A DNA stretch of 64,000 nucleotides from contig WPIO01000131.1 in the NCBI GenBank assembly GCA_009760855.2, positions 588,501 through 652,500 of the forward strand, in the 5' to 3' direction. This stretch comes from Cristatella mucedo (lineage: Eukaryota; Bryozoa; Phylactolaemata; Cristatellidae). A program made the translations under genes and the position numbers. Position 1 is the stretch's first letter. The number at the start of each line of letters is the position of its first letter. A model generated the notes under the pieces. The model did no database searches. It was not told where the DNA came from and was given only the letters and a program-made list of their open reading frames with translations. Below, piece after piece: positions 1-12,229 of the stretch.

Positions 1-2960
1 TGCCGATTTATGTCTTTGAATCGAGTCCTCAATGATCTGTTGGTATCAAGTTACTCGAATTTATGACCTTCGAGACTTTTTCGTAGTGATGCTGGTAGGC
101 GCGTTTCCAGTCACTCTAACCTAGATCGTTCACAATGATGGCCTAAACGCTCAACATAGCGGTACATAGAACTACATCGAATTTCAAAGATGGATATCTC
201 CAGTTACTCCCAGTTAAAATAACTGTCGCCCTCGAAGCTCTAAGTAAGTAATAAATACAGTGATCATTATTCACTACAGACTGCTGTTGTGACCAGGGTC
301 TTGAACAACCAAAGGTTTAATTTCTTACCGGAAAGAACAAAGATTGAAACTTTTATGAGTGTGGTCACCATTCAGTCACAAAAAACAGCAAACAGATCCA
401 ACTGAACTTGAATTAACTATTAGGATTGCAATGCGAGTTTCGTTCTTTAAAATAGTCTTCTCTGATTCGTATGTAGAAAGTGACTCTGGTTTGTGACCTG
501 ACTAAGGTTTTTCCTTCGTATATTGTTTTTTACTCAAGGTAAAGCAACTGAGAATTCCTTTCTACCTATCTTGTATTTACCAGATTCAGCAGCCGATAAC
601 AATCTTGTCTCTAAGATTCTAAAGCTGCTGGACATTTATTGCCGACTGACAAGGCTGTACGCTTTGACTGACCATTGAAGTCGCTGCTGGTATCTCGGCT
701 AGTACCGATGAGCATTGAACCGCTTGCACAGTTGACTCTTCTATCCTATTTTGTTTCTACCCCTGTTATTTATTACTCAAGGAGCAGCTATCCCGAATCC
801 CTCATTTTCCGTCTTCTATGAACCAGGTTCAGCAGCCATTAACAGTCTTTCCTCGAAAACTCATCAGCTGCTTGAAATTTGACGCCGATAAAAAAGGTTG
901 AGGAAGTTTTGTAGTAATGGGCTAAACAGGCTGCTGATCTCCTTGCCCAACTCTAGATTGTAAGATATTGTGAAACTGTACTATTAGCAAGTCTGCATAA
1001 CACGAGATAAGCATTACAGGTGACTTTGCTCATCTGGCAAGCAGCCGTCTTGCCACAGGACCAACGATGACTAAACCAACCACATCTCGTAGGAAAGCTT
1101 TTCGTCGTGTTTCAAGTCAATCTAACCTAGATGGTTCACAGTGGTTGATCAAACGATCAAGGTTAAGATAAATCGAAATATATCGAATTTCAAAGACTGT
1201 TATCCTCGTTTACTTCCAGCTGAAACAACTTCCGACATCGAAGCTCTAAGCTAGAAACAAATAAGGTGGTCATTACTACAGATTGCTATTGTGACCGGGT
1301 AATTAACGACTCAAAGTGAAACTGCTCCTGATGAAAATTGAAATGTCGTTACATTTACATGTGCGATCGCCATTTAAACAGAAAACACAGCATACAAACA
1401 AATAACACGGAACTTAACGTGAATTACCTTTCGAGTTTGAAATACTATTTAGTTCTATGAAACGCATGTTGTCTGATCTGTTGGTATTAAGTGACTCGGG
1501 TTTATGACCCGGATGACTTTTTTGCTAATCCTGGTTTTTGTATTCCTATCGTTAGTTACTGAAGGCGGAGAAACCCGGAATCCCTCTTTATCCAGCTTTC
1601 ACGTACACGTACCAGGTTCAGCAACCAATGTCAATCATCCTACGAAATTTCTTCAGCTGCTAGAAACGTAACGCCACTAGACAAGGTTAAGGAATTTGAT
1701 TGACCATGTGACTGTATTGCAGATATCATGGCTAGTACCAATCAGTATTCGAACGCTTGCAAAGTTGACTCTTCTCTCCTTCGTTGCTTTCCGGGCTGGC
1801 ACACTAACGGAGCTTTGGTAGTATTAGGCATTCAGGCTGTCGATCTTCCTACCCAACCCTGGCGGATAAGAGATTGCGAAACTGCACTATTGGTAACTTT
1901 GCATAACACGCGACGAGCATTACAGACGTCTTGCTTTGCTAATCTGGCAAGCAGCCGTGGTACCACGTGACCAACAATGACTCCGCCGCCCACGTTTCGT
2001 AGCGATGCTGGTAGGCACGTTTCCAGTCACTCTAACCTAGATCGTTCACAATGATGGCCTAAACGCTCAACATAGTGGTACATAGAACTACATCGAATTT
2101 CAAAGATGGATATCTCCAGTTACTCCCAGTTAAAATAACTGTCGCCCTCGAAGCTCTAAGTAAGTAATAAATACAGTGATCATTATTCACTACAGACTGC
2201 TGTTGTGACCAGGGTCTTGAACAACCAAAGGTTTAATTTCTTACCGGAAAGAACAAAGATTGACACTTTTATGAGTGCGGTCACCATTCAGTCACAAAAA
2301 ACAGCAAACAGATCCAACTGAACGTGAATTAACTATTAAGATTGCAATGCGAGTTTCGTTCGAGTTTCGTTCTTTAAAATAGTCTTCTCTGATTCCTATG
2401 TATAAAGTGACTCTGGTTTGTGACCTGAGTAAGGTTTTTCCTTCGTATATTGTTTTTTACTCAAGGTACAGCAACTGAGAATTCCTTTCTACCTATCTTG
2501 TATTTACCAGATTCAGCAGCCGATAACAATCTTGTCTCTAAGATTCTAAAGCTGCTGGACATTTATTGCCGACTGACAAGGCTGTACGCTTTGACTGACC
2601 ATTGAAGTCGCTGCTGGTATCTCGGCTAGTACCGATGAGCATTGAACCGCTTGCACAGTTGACTCTTCTCTCCTTAGTCGCTGTCCGGGCTTCCACACAA
2701 ACGGGATCTTTCGAAGGAATGGGCATTAAGGCTTCCGCTCTGCCACACAATGCTATCGGAAAAGAGCTTGCGAAACTGCACTATTGGTAACTGTGCAAAG
2801 CCCGCGACGAACATTCCTGGAATCTACCTCTGTTCTTTAGGCAAGCCGCCTAGGTACCACGTAACCAAAAGTGATTCCGCCGCCCACGTTATATAGCAAT
2901 GCTGTTAGTCGTGTTTCCAGTAAGTGAGACGTAGATTTTTCGTAATGATCGGCCTAGGCT
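1..2960. repeat. Tandem array of ~0.9-1.0 kb units upstream of the lectin gene
   Basis: About three copies of one unit lie head to tail. Comparable landmarks (a block reading GATGCTGGTAGGC, then TAACCTAGATCGTTCACA) occur near 85, 1090, 1997 and, decayed, 2890. The copies near 85 and 1997 are almost identical over about 900 bases. They differ by a few substitutions and by a short duplicated GAGTTTCGTTC stretch near 2350. The middle copy is clearly more diverged. Bases 1-80 look like the tail of a further unit that is cut short. Short open frames inside the units (for example 1728-1970 and 2602-2790) are not conserved between copies, so I do not call them genes. The function is unknown. The position suggests duplicated upstream DNA of a lectin gene family, but that is inference. 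Confidence 0.8.
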
Positions 2961-3152
2961 TAAGATTGCGGTATGTAATAAACCTAGTGTGATCATCGCC
3001 GTGCTCGCTTTCAGTGTGAGCAGAGTAAGTATTCACTTATAGGCGTAATCTACGACATTTGTAACCAAGCGACACTGCAAATGTTTGCCAATGTGCTTGC
3101 ATACGTTGCCCTTCGAACAAAGTTTGTACGGTTACAGAGAAACCAGGCAAGC

Positions 3153-3212
3153 ATGACGCTGGCCTTGCTACTGTGTGCTCTGCTTTTTGCCGGTCAGAGT
3201 GAAGCTGGCAAT
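3153..3212 (+). CDS. Lectin exon 1: signal peptide
   Basis: Codes MTLALLLCALLFAG and a short polar end. The donor GTAAGT follows directly, in phase 0. The frame is open upstream to an ATG at 3081, which would add 24 polar residues in front of the hydrophobic core and is a less likely start. Confidence 0.8.
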
Positions 3213-4795
3213 GTAAGTAGCGCCAAAAAACCTTCGTTGCTCTCGGTGAACCTGCGCTTCATCAGCGCAACGTGAGAGCTCCAGCGATACCGTTGCTCAT
3301 TTTGTTGCCTTAGGAGGTCAAGACTGGCGACTTCGAAGCTGCGAATGTTGGCATTCTAAACTCTGAGACTGAATGTAAGTTGGAACAAGAGAATGCCATC
3401 TTGAGCCTCTATCGCTCGTGTTTTTTCCTAATTTTGACGACACATAGGTGTATAAATATGTAAATATCGGCTTTGAAGACATCGAGCCTAAATTTAAGTT
3501 AGAACGTGAAGTCGCCTATGTTGCCTGACGACTGATCCTATCCTGGTAAGGATATTCTGATTTCTTCGGATTCAGGTCAGCCGCCGACGGCTAGCGACCA
3601 ACTGCTGTTCTTAGTCATCTTTAGTGAACCTGGTTAGCTCGCTTTTAAACAAAATCTTCAGCATCTACCTAACCCGGTCCGTCGGCATTCATTCCCAAAA
3701 TGCTAGTGCTGCTTACAACTATCAAAGATTTGCACTCAGCGAGAAGTGAGACACAGTGATAAAGATGAAGCGGAAAGTAGTAGAGATGACGCTCGCCTAA
3801 GCTTGAACCTTATGAAGCGCATGGTTATGAATCCTAATGGTGGCCGAGTATTCGTGATAGTTTCGTCTCTGGTGATGGCATTACGTGGAGGACACTTGAA
3901 ACCGTGAAATATGCTCCCCCTATACTACCTCTACCACGGCCATCGCAAGAAGGCACCCAAAGATCGCATGCTTCAAACAAAGCCGATGATTTTAATCTTA
4001 CATTTAATTTAATAATATCCAAAAACAATAATGCATTAAAGATAAGGAAAACGTATTTCGTCGCTTTAGGCAATTCATTTTCGTTAGCATTCAATATTAA
4101 AGACGTGATGAACCAAGAGTTTTAATTGCTTCGCATGCAGAAACGTTGCTGGTTGGTTTGATGTACGTGAATTTTATTTTCAGCCGAAGAAGCGAATTTC
4201 AAGGGATCAAAATCGTATTACTTCTTCAGTACTTTATCCACTTACGAAGTTGCAAGTAGCGAGTGCAACAAACGAGGCTTTACTTTGGCGACAATTGACA
4301 GTGAGCTGAAGAGGAATGAGATCGTCAATTTCATCAACAACAATGCAGGTAAAAGTTTGCAGAGCATGCGAATTCATAATCTTTAGTGCATGAGCGGTGA
4401 CTTTGCACTTAAAATTTATGCCTTTCTGAGAAACATCGAGGAGCTGCTATAAGCGTTGATCAGTACGAATAAACCTGCTTCGTCGCTACCGATTCAGATA
4501 TCCGAGCGTATCTTCCTGCCTTGTAGAATTTAAAGGAAAGCACGTTTGGATCGGACTAACGTACCAGCAAGTCGCTGATAAGCCACTTCTAAACTGGTGG
4601 AAGTGGGAGTGTGGATCCAAGGCACTGAGATCCCTACCGTACCAGTACAGTGACTGGGCGGCAGGAGAACCAAACAACCTTAATGAAAAGGGTGAGTATT
4701 GTGTCCATCTCGAGGCAACACGAGCCTATGCCTGGAACGACAATCCGTGCGACAACAAATACGCATTCGTATGTCAGAGATGCCAAGAATCGTAG
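3153..4795 (+). CDS. Secreted C-type lectin, four exons (184 aa)
   Basis: Exons 3153-3212, 3314-3374, 4184-4348 and 4527-4795 join in frame with GT-AG borders at every intron. The product is a short secreted protein: a hydrophobic signal peptide (about residues 1-18), a short acidic linker, then a C-type lectin-like domain from about residue 45 to the end. Visible hallmarks are the WIGL strand (103-106), EPN (143-145) and WND (165-167). The four core cysteines are C68 and C178, which would pair, and C154 and C170, which would pair. EPN plus WND is the calcium site typical of mannose-type sugar binding. Two extra cysteines (C124, C181) could form a third bridge. In invertebrates such proteins usually act in the body fluid or mucus as recognition lectins. 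I chose the ATG at 3153, not the in-frame one at 3081, because it puts the hydrophobic stretch at the N terminus. Confidence 0.9.
3314..3374 (+). CDS. Lectin exon 2: short linker
   Basis: A 61-base exon between acceptor CCTTAG and donor GTAAGT, starting in phase 0 and leaving one base. It codes a 20-residue acidic linker with no cysteine. Its phases fit both neighbouring exons, which is the main support. Confidence 0.75.
4184..4348 (+). CDS. Lectin exon 3: first half of the lectin domain
   Basis: 165 bases between acceptor TTTTCAG and donor GTAAAA. It codes the first half of the fold, including SYYFFSTL and the helix with SECNKRGFTLATI, whose cysteine pairs with the last core cysteine in this family. 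The 809-base intron before it has no recognised gene. Confidence 0.88.
4527..4795 (+). CDS. Lectin exon 4: sugar-binding half and stop
   Basis: Begins after TTGTAG at 4526 and ends with TAG at 4793-4795. It carries WIGL, WKWEC, the GEPNN calcium/sugar loop, EYCVHLE, WNDNPC and the closing FVCQ, in the order expected for the C-terminal half of the domain. No disabling change is visible. Confidence 0.92.
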
Positions 4796-4810
4796 AAATG
4801 CTGAGGAGCT

Positions 4811-4816
4811 AATAAA
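4811..4816 (+). terminator. Poly(A) signal of the lectin gene
   Basis: AATAAA lies 16 bases after the lectin stop codon. This implies a very short 3' untranslated region, unless a later signal is used. Confidence 0.6.
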
Positions 4817-4829
4817 ACGTTGCTATCGC

Positions 4830-7800
4830 TAAAATTTAAAAGTCTCCAATTTTGCAATCACGATTTTTGTCCATCTGCCTCTGCGGCTGTACTTTATAAA
4901 AACATGCAGTATTTTGACTATTTCTTCACAGGACTCCCTTAACATCAGTATAGCCCACGATATGAAGTTGAGACCTACTCGTGAGCTATTCACAGGGACT
5001 AGGAACAAAAGGTGTTGGCCAATTATTACTTGAATTGCATGATTTCGTAACGAATAATCACGCCAACTGACAACCCACACAAAAACAGAATCTGAGTAAA
5101 TCTTGTGTGCCTTCAGCTTTGAATATCCTTGAATATCTTTATTGGTTGCACTTGGTGGGTCACGAGCTCCAGCTCTTCTTTCCTAGTAACCAAACTCGTG
5201 GTCTGGCGAGGAGTTTTGCGAGGCCGCTAGGACGCATAACAAGGCAACAAGTTTTTTGTTGAATGCTGTGAATATTCAAAACAATTGTGGTTATTAATTT
5301 TAGCAGATCTTTCGCTCGGCATCTCTGCTAAGTTAAGCGATAAAGTCAATCCTTAACTCCGTCATACCACCACACGGTGAACTTGTGTCACGTGGCAAGC
5401 TGGTGCAGCGCCGTCTTGCTTGCCCACTACGTCTGGGAGCGACATTTAAAACACGTGTAATGTGTGTCTACTATGACTCAGCGAAGAAAGTCCACAGGCA
5501 ATGAGCAATGAGTACTAGGCATATTTTGTCACCCCAATCATCGTGACACGTCCACTAGCTGGCCCTAAATCATCGCACTACCTAATCAGTTTTTTCAAAT
5601 CCACGTTGTGTCATTAAATGACAATATAGGCAGTCCTATTATTGCTGGGCACATAAATAAGCTACAACTGAAGTAATTCACTAGTAGCTCGTAGTTGAGT
5701 CAAACCGGTCTCTTGGTGAGGCGCTTCCGAAAATGGTCGCTGAACTCTAGCTGACTATGCAGCACTGCTTATGGTCAAATGAAGAACCGAGTCGACCACT
5801 GACGTGTCGCCTAATTGGCCATAGACTAATTTCAATATCATATTATAACCTTACTTTAAGCGTACTGCAATGTGGATGGGCGGAGTTTGCGAGTCGATGG
5901 CTGAGCGCCGCTTGGCTCGCCACCTTTGTGCAGTCCAAGGAGAATTGTCGCATTACTGTTTTTTCTCATTTAAAGTATCCACCGATCCCAGTGAAAAGAT
6001 TTAAACAAGCTCGAAATTATCACTGGGGTGTCAAAATATTCAGAGCTCGGTCGTCCTAAGAGAACCACGCAGAAAATATCCGCACAAAAACCAAAGACTA
6101 GCATCGCTGAAACGTAAGACTTCGTCATGCTTACCGTCACGTCTCTTTATAAGAACGCATTCAAAATCTGAAGTTGAGATATTTAAAAAATCAAATTTAA
6201 CCGGTCATATTAAAATAAGTAAAGCGAACGTTAACTTAGGGCTTTATATCTTAGAAAAGTAGGAGCAAACCAACTGAACTTTGTCTCGCAATTATACATG
6301 CGTTATTTAAAAATAGGCAAAAAGCAATTGTCAAATACCTTTGTAGTGACTAAATCAACTTCGAGTCGCATCGCCTGAAATATTGTGACGACCGTTTTTT
6401 CATTAGTCCGGTGCGAACGGAAATAGACGAGCCTTTGCTCAACGGAAGTAACGCTGAAGGGAATTGGTGGCAAACTCAACGTATCAGCCCATCCTCAAAA
6501 TCCCAGTTCAGCAATGGCATGCAGCCCTTATCTCATTTACAGCATCCGACATGTCTGAGGTAAACCGCGCGGTCTTCAACGTCTCACTTTAATTTCAAAA
6601 TATTAGTTTAGCATTTTTTTTTTAAATATACACTTGAAAAACACAATTCAGCTCATTAATAACATCTGCAGCTTTCAACAAATCTCTTCTTCGCCACCAG
6701 CACCATGTCCTTGTGCACAATCTTTTATCGCTTCACCCGATTAAAGCTGTGCCCTCTCTATTAATAAGAAATTAACATGTTTCTTTCCTGTCGACCTGAA
6801 CTGAGCACAGAAAAATTCAATTTGCTGACGTTGCTGCACGAAATTGTATTTGGTCTTATTGTGAATTTATAACAACTTAGCAAAACAGACGCAGAAATCA
6901 GCTCAGTCGTTGCACGTGTGGAAGCTGAACGGAATTTCAAAGTGGGTCAGGCTGATGGCTGTAAAAACCAAGCTCTTCTGTAAGTGTGACTCGGTTATTT
7001 GGTTTCTCTACTGACAGCAGAACGTAAGCTCCTACAGCTTTTATTGATTGGGCTCTACGTAAGTCTCTGGAATAAATCACGACCATTCTTTCGCAGGTAC
7101 ACTAATCTTGAGAGACTGCCTTTAAATTTTGTATTGAAATAAATTAGCATTCACCGGCGTCTGGCGGAACTGAAAAACCCCACAGTATCGAATTTGCAAT
7201 GTCACAAGGCACTCACTTATACCTGGATGCTGCTGATTTCTTGGTATAAAGAGTCAAATTATACGTCATAAAAGTTGGCAAGGCTGTGATGGTTTAACCG
7301 ATTATACAGCGTTAAATTTCCTGGAAACTCTGGTTTTTGGAGCTTTAGGCAAGAGGGAAGTATAATTCCTAAATAGAGTAACGTAGAGTAGCTCCAGGAA
7401 CTCCCACGGAGAAAGAGCGTAAGCCATTGCAGTGGACCAAGAGCAATGCCCAGGCAAAATGAAAGGAGACAGCGAAGGACCTGATTTTCCAAAGAGCAGC
7501 GTGAAATATCGAGATGGCTTCTTTCTTTGTTGCAACGTTGTCATTAAGTAGATAATTAGGTAGATAATCGACCCGTGTAAGCTAAGCCGCAGGATCTATC
7601 GTGGATAATAAAGAGACTAAATAAAATATGCCAAATCGCGTCTTTTGTCGCAGACCTTACCTGCTTACAATCCTACGAGGCGTCGACTTTAAGGTTCTTT
7701 CCCTAACTTTTAGATCCATTTGTTCTCTTGCTCCAGCATACCTATAAGAACTGCTTATCTACTAGGTAGTGGAGCGTACCACCGAGTCTTCTGATTCAAA

Positions 7801-8095
7801 CTGATTTGCTTTAACACGCGTCAAATAAAACCTAGGCGTCACTTATCCACAATCAGACTGTCGAGGACAGTGTAAGCTAGCGTCGTCTTGCAAGACTACA
7901 TCGGTGATGAAATTTTGTAAAAGACCTTTAGCACATGGATTGCTGAAAATCTTGTCAAGTAGAAGCATTAAATGACAATGATTCCGATATTATTCTATTT
8001 AACGATGATACTGGATACCGAGGAGGGCTAACAGTGCATATTGAATTAGGTTCTCATGTGCTCAAGTGTGCTGAATTATGTAATAACAGGATTAG
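4830..8095. other. No gene recognised
   Basis: AT-rich sequence with only short, unconserved open frames (for example 5757-6059 and 7259-7544). I see no domain, splice-consistent exon set or clear repeat in it. Confidence 0.5.
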
Positions 8096-8099
8096 CTGC

Positions 8100-8735
8100 C
8101 ATAGATCCGATAAGCGTCTCGACTTCTGTAACTCGCTATTTGCTATTGTACCGGCTGTGACATTAATAACATTCAGTCGCTGTTAAACTCTGCAGCTAGG
8201 CTTGTTTATCGTGAGCGTCGTAATTGCCACTTCACACCCTTCTTGCCAACCTCCGCTAGCTATAAATCAAGTGTGTTCAGGCTTCTGTTACTCACATTTA
8301 TGTCTATTCGTTCTTCGGCATAAGCCTAAATATCAGAGCTACTATAGCATCAAGCTAGGCATGTTGTCATCCGTTTTTCGGAATCCAATCGTTCAGCTGT
8401 GGCTCGCATGAATCTCAAATTCTTCTGAGATCATGTATTTATACTGTATGCTTCCGAGGCCTTTGAATCACTACCAACTGACTTCACATCTGACTTGCCG
8501 ACATTTATAATGAATCTTCAAAGAGGAGCCTACTAATAACAGCAATTAGTGAGTGCGCTCTATCCATTGGGGACGTATGCCTGCTGACACTGCCCCTGGC
8601 ACCACTAACCATATTCATGTGCTCACACTTTGCCTGCTACTTCTAACCTGGCTACGAGACTGTACATCATGCAAGTTACCAATTGTCATTCAATCAAGCT
8701 TCCCTTGTGGTAATGTAAAGTACCAAGTGAGCGCT
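8100..8735 (+). mobile_element. Decayed LINE-A 3' part, plus orientation
   Basis: Degenerate match to the better copy at 32257-33755: the piece around CTCTGCAGCTAGGCTTGT, then CGTGAGCGTCGTAATTGCCAC, then the region of the ACTAACCATATTCATG tail. Many indels and stops are present, so it is an old copy with no coding value. Confidence 0.7.
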
Positions 8736-8841
8736 TAAGTTGTATGGTGGTACTTTTCTTATTATAGATTTTTGACATTATTAATGTCGTTAGCATTACG
8801 ATAATCTGCAAGTCATCCTGAGACATTTAAAGCCGCGGCAA

Positions 8842-9353
8842 CAATAATAATAATAATAATGCACTTGATAAAGCGCCCTTAGAGAACTCAATATCTTCCA
8901 ATGTGCTTTACATTTGATGCAACGGGAAACGCGTTTGAATCCTGAATAATACCATGCTTGATAAACAGCATGAACAACATGGTTAGGGTTGACATGCACA
9001 GGGTCAGCATGCAAATGTGGTTAGTGGCAACATGCACAGTGTCAGCACGCATAAGGACTTTCATAACGAATCACAGGCATCCACTAAATGCTGTCCTAAA
9101 TAGACGTGTTTTTAGGTTTTTTTTAATGTGGTCAAGTCAGGGGATGTTTTGAAGCAAGTCGGGAGGGAGTTCCAGGCTTTGGAAGCATACGAACTAAATG
9201 CACGGTCTCCACAGGATTTGAGTTTTGTATGAGGTAGTGGTAAACTGTTGGATTTCGAAAAGCGGGTGGTACGATGCTTGGCCTGCTGGGGGAATAGATC
9301 TGAGAGATAGGCTGGAGCCAAAGAATGAAGTGACCTAAAAGTGAGCGACAAAA
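8842..9353 (-). mobile_element. LINE-A 3' fragment, minus orientation
   Basis: Starts on this strand with an (AAT)n run and CACTTGATAAAGCGCCC, the reverse of the LINE-A 3' end, and runs back into the C-terminal coding part. The minus-strand frame 9112-9351 reads SLTFRSLHSLAPAYLSDLF, which matches the other copies. The copy stops abruptly at about 9353, next to an inverted satellite monomer. Confidence 0.85.
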
Positions 9354-9420
9354 CCTTGAAGTCGACGGCAATAGTATGGGAAAATACGGAAATCTATAAC
9401 GGTCTATTACAAATAGACTG
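9354..9420 (-). repeat. Single satellite monomer piece in inverted orientation
   Basis: Read on the minus strand this is CCGTTATAGATTTCCGTATT followed by TTCCCATACTATTGCCGTCG. That closely matches the monomer core near 10526 and 10045, which lies on the plus strand. It touches the broken end of the LINE-A copy. Confidence 0.65.
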
Positions 9421-10019
9421 GACCTGGCTGGGTGACGCTCCCATTTAGATTTCTTGCTCGTACATACTCTATTTCTGGTGCACCTAGGAAATTCCATTCA
9501 TAATGCCAGCTCTCGATCACTGTATTGCAATGAACGGTAAAATCTCATGTCAATACAGCAATCTTCTGCAATCCGTCGAAAGTCGACTGCACCTAGGCTT
9601 TGCAAAGCTTAAGTCCACAGTAGGTATTACAGCGCACTTTTTAAGTGCGATGTTATACTTAATGTAATATGTTTAAATGTAAAATGCTTCTTTGTCCGAC
9701 CGACTAGGCCTCTAAAGGCTTGGCAGTGACCTGCAAACCGAAAGTTCGCACCCCTGGAAACTTCCCCCACAGCCCTTAGGTAGACGACGATAAATAAATG
9801 TTTATCATATTCACCTTAACGTCACTAGAGCTGTGCGAGCCTAAAGCTTTACTAATTAGTGTTGCTTCTCGCCTTACCAATGATGCTTTAGCGCTACCCG
9901 GTACTCTAATGCTCACCAAACCTGGCCGCCGAGGGCCGGCGACATGTTTTTTCTGCTAACCACAAGGTCTCTCTCACCTGTAACGGTCGCTTGGCCCATA
10001 CCCCTACGTCTCACGACTT
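9421..10019. other. No gene recognised
   Basis: Spacer between the inverted monomer and the satellite array. No conserved frame or known repeat is visible. Confidence 0.4.
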
Positions 10020-12200
10020 GAGTTGACTGTGTACACTTACAACGGGTAGATTTCCGTATTTTCCCATGCCGTTGCCGTCGATTGCCGAGCATTGCCCTCG
10101 CATGTGCGTTCAAGATTGGCTGATAGGACTCGTTTGCACTTTCAATAGAGCATACTGTTACGCAAGAAAAATGTTATCTTCTCTCACCAGCTTTGTCTGC
10201 AATTGTAACAGATAATCATAGATTGCTGTATTGTCTCTGGCAATTGCCGTCGATTGCCATGGATTTCCCAAGGTTGAACGCTAAAAAAGACAGCAGTGAG
10301 CGTTATGTAGTAGGATAATTACAAATTCAAACAGCTAATTTCCAGCAAATTTGAACCAGATTTCTGCACAGACCGGGCCATTGCCGTCGATTGCCGTGCA
10401 TTGCCCTCGATTGTGCCTTTATCGATTGTATAAAAGGATGTGGCTGCACTTTTAATGCAGTGCAGTGCAATACGCAAGAAAAGTTTGAGCTTCTCTCAGC
10501 AACTTTCGGTGCCTTTGTAACTGTCCGTTATGGATTGCCGTATTTCCCCGCGCCATTGCCGTCGATTGCCGTGGGCTGCCGTCAATCGAACGCGTACCAT
10601 GGGTGAAAATTATGCGCGCACGCTGGTACACGTTACGTGGAATGAGAGTTGCAGTTTATTGCAGCCAATCTTGTCGATTTTCCACGGATCTTTCTATCGG
10701 CCCCTACCATTGCTGTTGATTGCCGTGCATTGCTGACAGTTACTAAGCAAAACATCTTGAAAGTTCCACGATTTTACTTTGGATGCCGAGGAATGTTATG
10801 TGTAATGACAATTGAGGCTTCCGCGTTGTCAATTTCTCTTCAATTCGCAGGGAATTGGGAATTGGCCCAGGACATTGCTGTCGATTGCCATTAATTGCTC
10901 GCGATTTTGCGTGTGCGATTGGTTGAAAGGATTTGATTGCACTTTCAACACAATGGGCTGTGACAGGTAAGATATATTTGATCTTAGCCCAGTCACTTTC
11001 CAGCGATTTGCGATGGACCATAATGGATTGCCGTATTTGCCCGGGCCACTGCCGTCTGTTGCCATGCATTTTCCACTATTGAACGGTCAGAGCTGGCTGA
11101 AAGTATGTGTGCACGGAGTGGGATGTTACGCGGAATGAGAATTGGAGCTTGGCGCAGCCGATTTCTCGTCAATTTGCCACGGATTTCGGTATTGGTCCCT
11201 GCTATTGCTGTCAATTGCCTGGTATTGTTGACAATTAACGTGCAAAATAGCTTGAAAGTCCTACGATTTCACTTTTAGCACGAAGAAATGTAAAATTCGA
11301 TGACAATCGGCACTTGGTGCAGCCAATTTAGTGTCAACTTGCCAGGGATAGTACTGGATTGCTGCTTCGAGCCGAGCCGTTGCCGTAGATTGCCATGCAT
11401 TGCCCGAGATTGTACGAGTAAAATTGCTTAAAATGATGTGGTTTAATTTAACAAGTGTGCTTTGTAACATGCATTAAAAATTGAAGCATTGTGAAACCAA
11501 TTTCAGGGCATTTTACATCAGATTGCGGTAAATTGAGGTATTGGCCCGGGCCAATGCAGTCAATTGCAGTGCATTGCTGCCAAATGATCGAGGTGATTGT
11601 AGTGAAATTGTGGAATTACACAATAACCAAAAACTAGAGCAACGTGATATCACTATTAGAGCTTAAAGTATACGTATTCTGGTCGTTTTTCGGCGGGTTG
11701 CGGTACATTGACGCACTGGCCCAGGCAGTTGCAGTCAATTGCAGTGCATTGCTGCAGAATGGCCGAGGCAATTACAGTGACGTTAAGCAAGTACACAATA
11801 ACCGGAGAGTAGAGCAGCGTGCAATCATAATTAGAGCTTCTAGTGTACGCTTTCTGGTCGCTGTATAGCAGATTGCAGCGGATTTCGGCGGATTGAAGTG
11901 AATTGAGGTATGGGACCAGGTCGTTGCAGTCGATTGCAATTCATTGCATGAGAACGCGTGTGCACAATGGAGCGAAATTTTGTGGATGCACTTTGAACTG
12001 AGTCTAGTCCTATATGCAATGTCAATTAGAGCTTCGCGATGGCGATTTGAGGATGATTTGCAGTGGAATAGAGTGGATTGCGGTAGTTTTCCAGGTCATT
12101 TCAGGCGATTGCCGCCCATTGCCACAGTGCGAGGTTGCACAATTTTTTTATTTTACGTGGTTTTTCACACAGCATGGTGCACTTTAAAATGCAATAAAAA
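10020..12200 (+). repeat. Degenerate ~170 bp satellite, about 13 monomers
   Basis: A recurring core close to GGCCCGGGCCATTGCCGTCG and then ATTGCCGTGCATTGC is seen near 10074, 10245, 10380, 10555, 10706, 10868, 11041, 11195, 11370, 11545, 11720, 11915 and 12090. The usual step is 150-175 bases. Between cores each unit also repeats a GTTGCACTTTNAA block and a GAGCTTCTC block. Monomers are diverged from one another. The many short open frames here are by-products of the repeat. No function is shown. The unit length is close to that of one nucleosome with linker. Confidence 0.85.
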
Positions 12201-12229
12201 CTGGAGCTTGTACTTATGCTCATTAGGAT

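Noticed and set aside
3834-4125. Overlapping plus and minus open frames in a lectin intron
   Set aside because: They lie wholly inside the intron between exons 2 and 3 and show no domain. The AT-rich sequence explains them.
10391-12025. Many 60-115 residue open frames in both directions
   Set aside because: They follow the 170 bp satellite period and carry no conserved domain.
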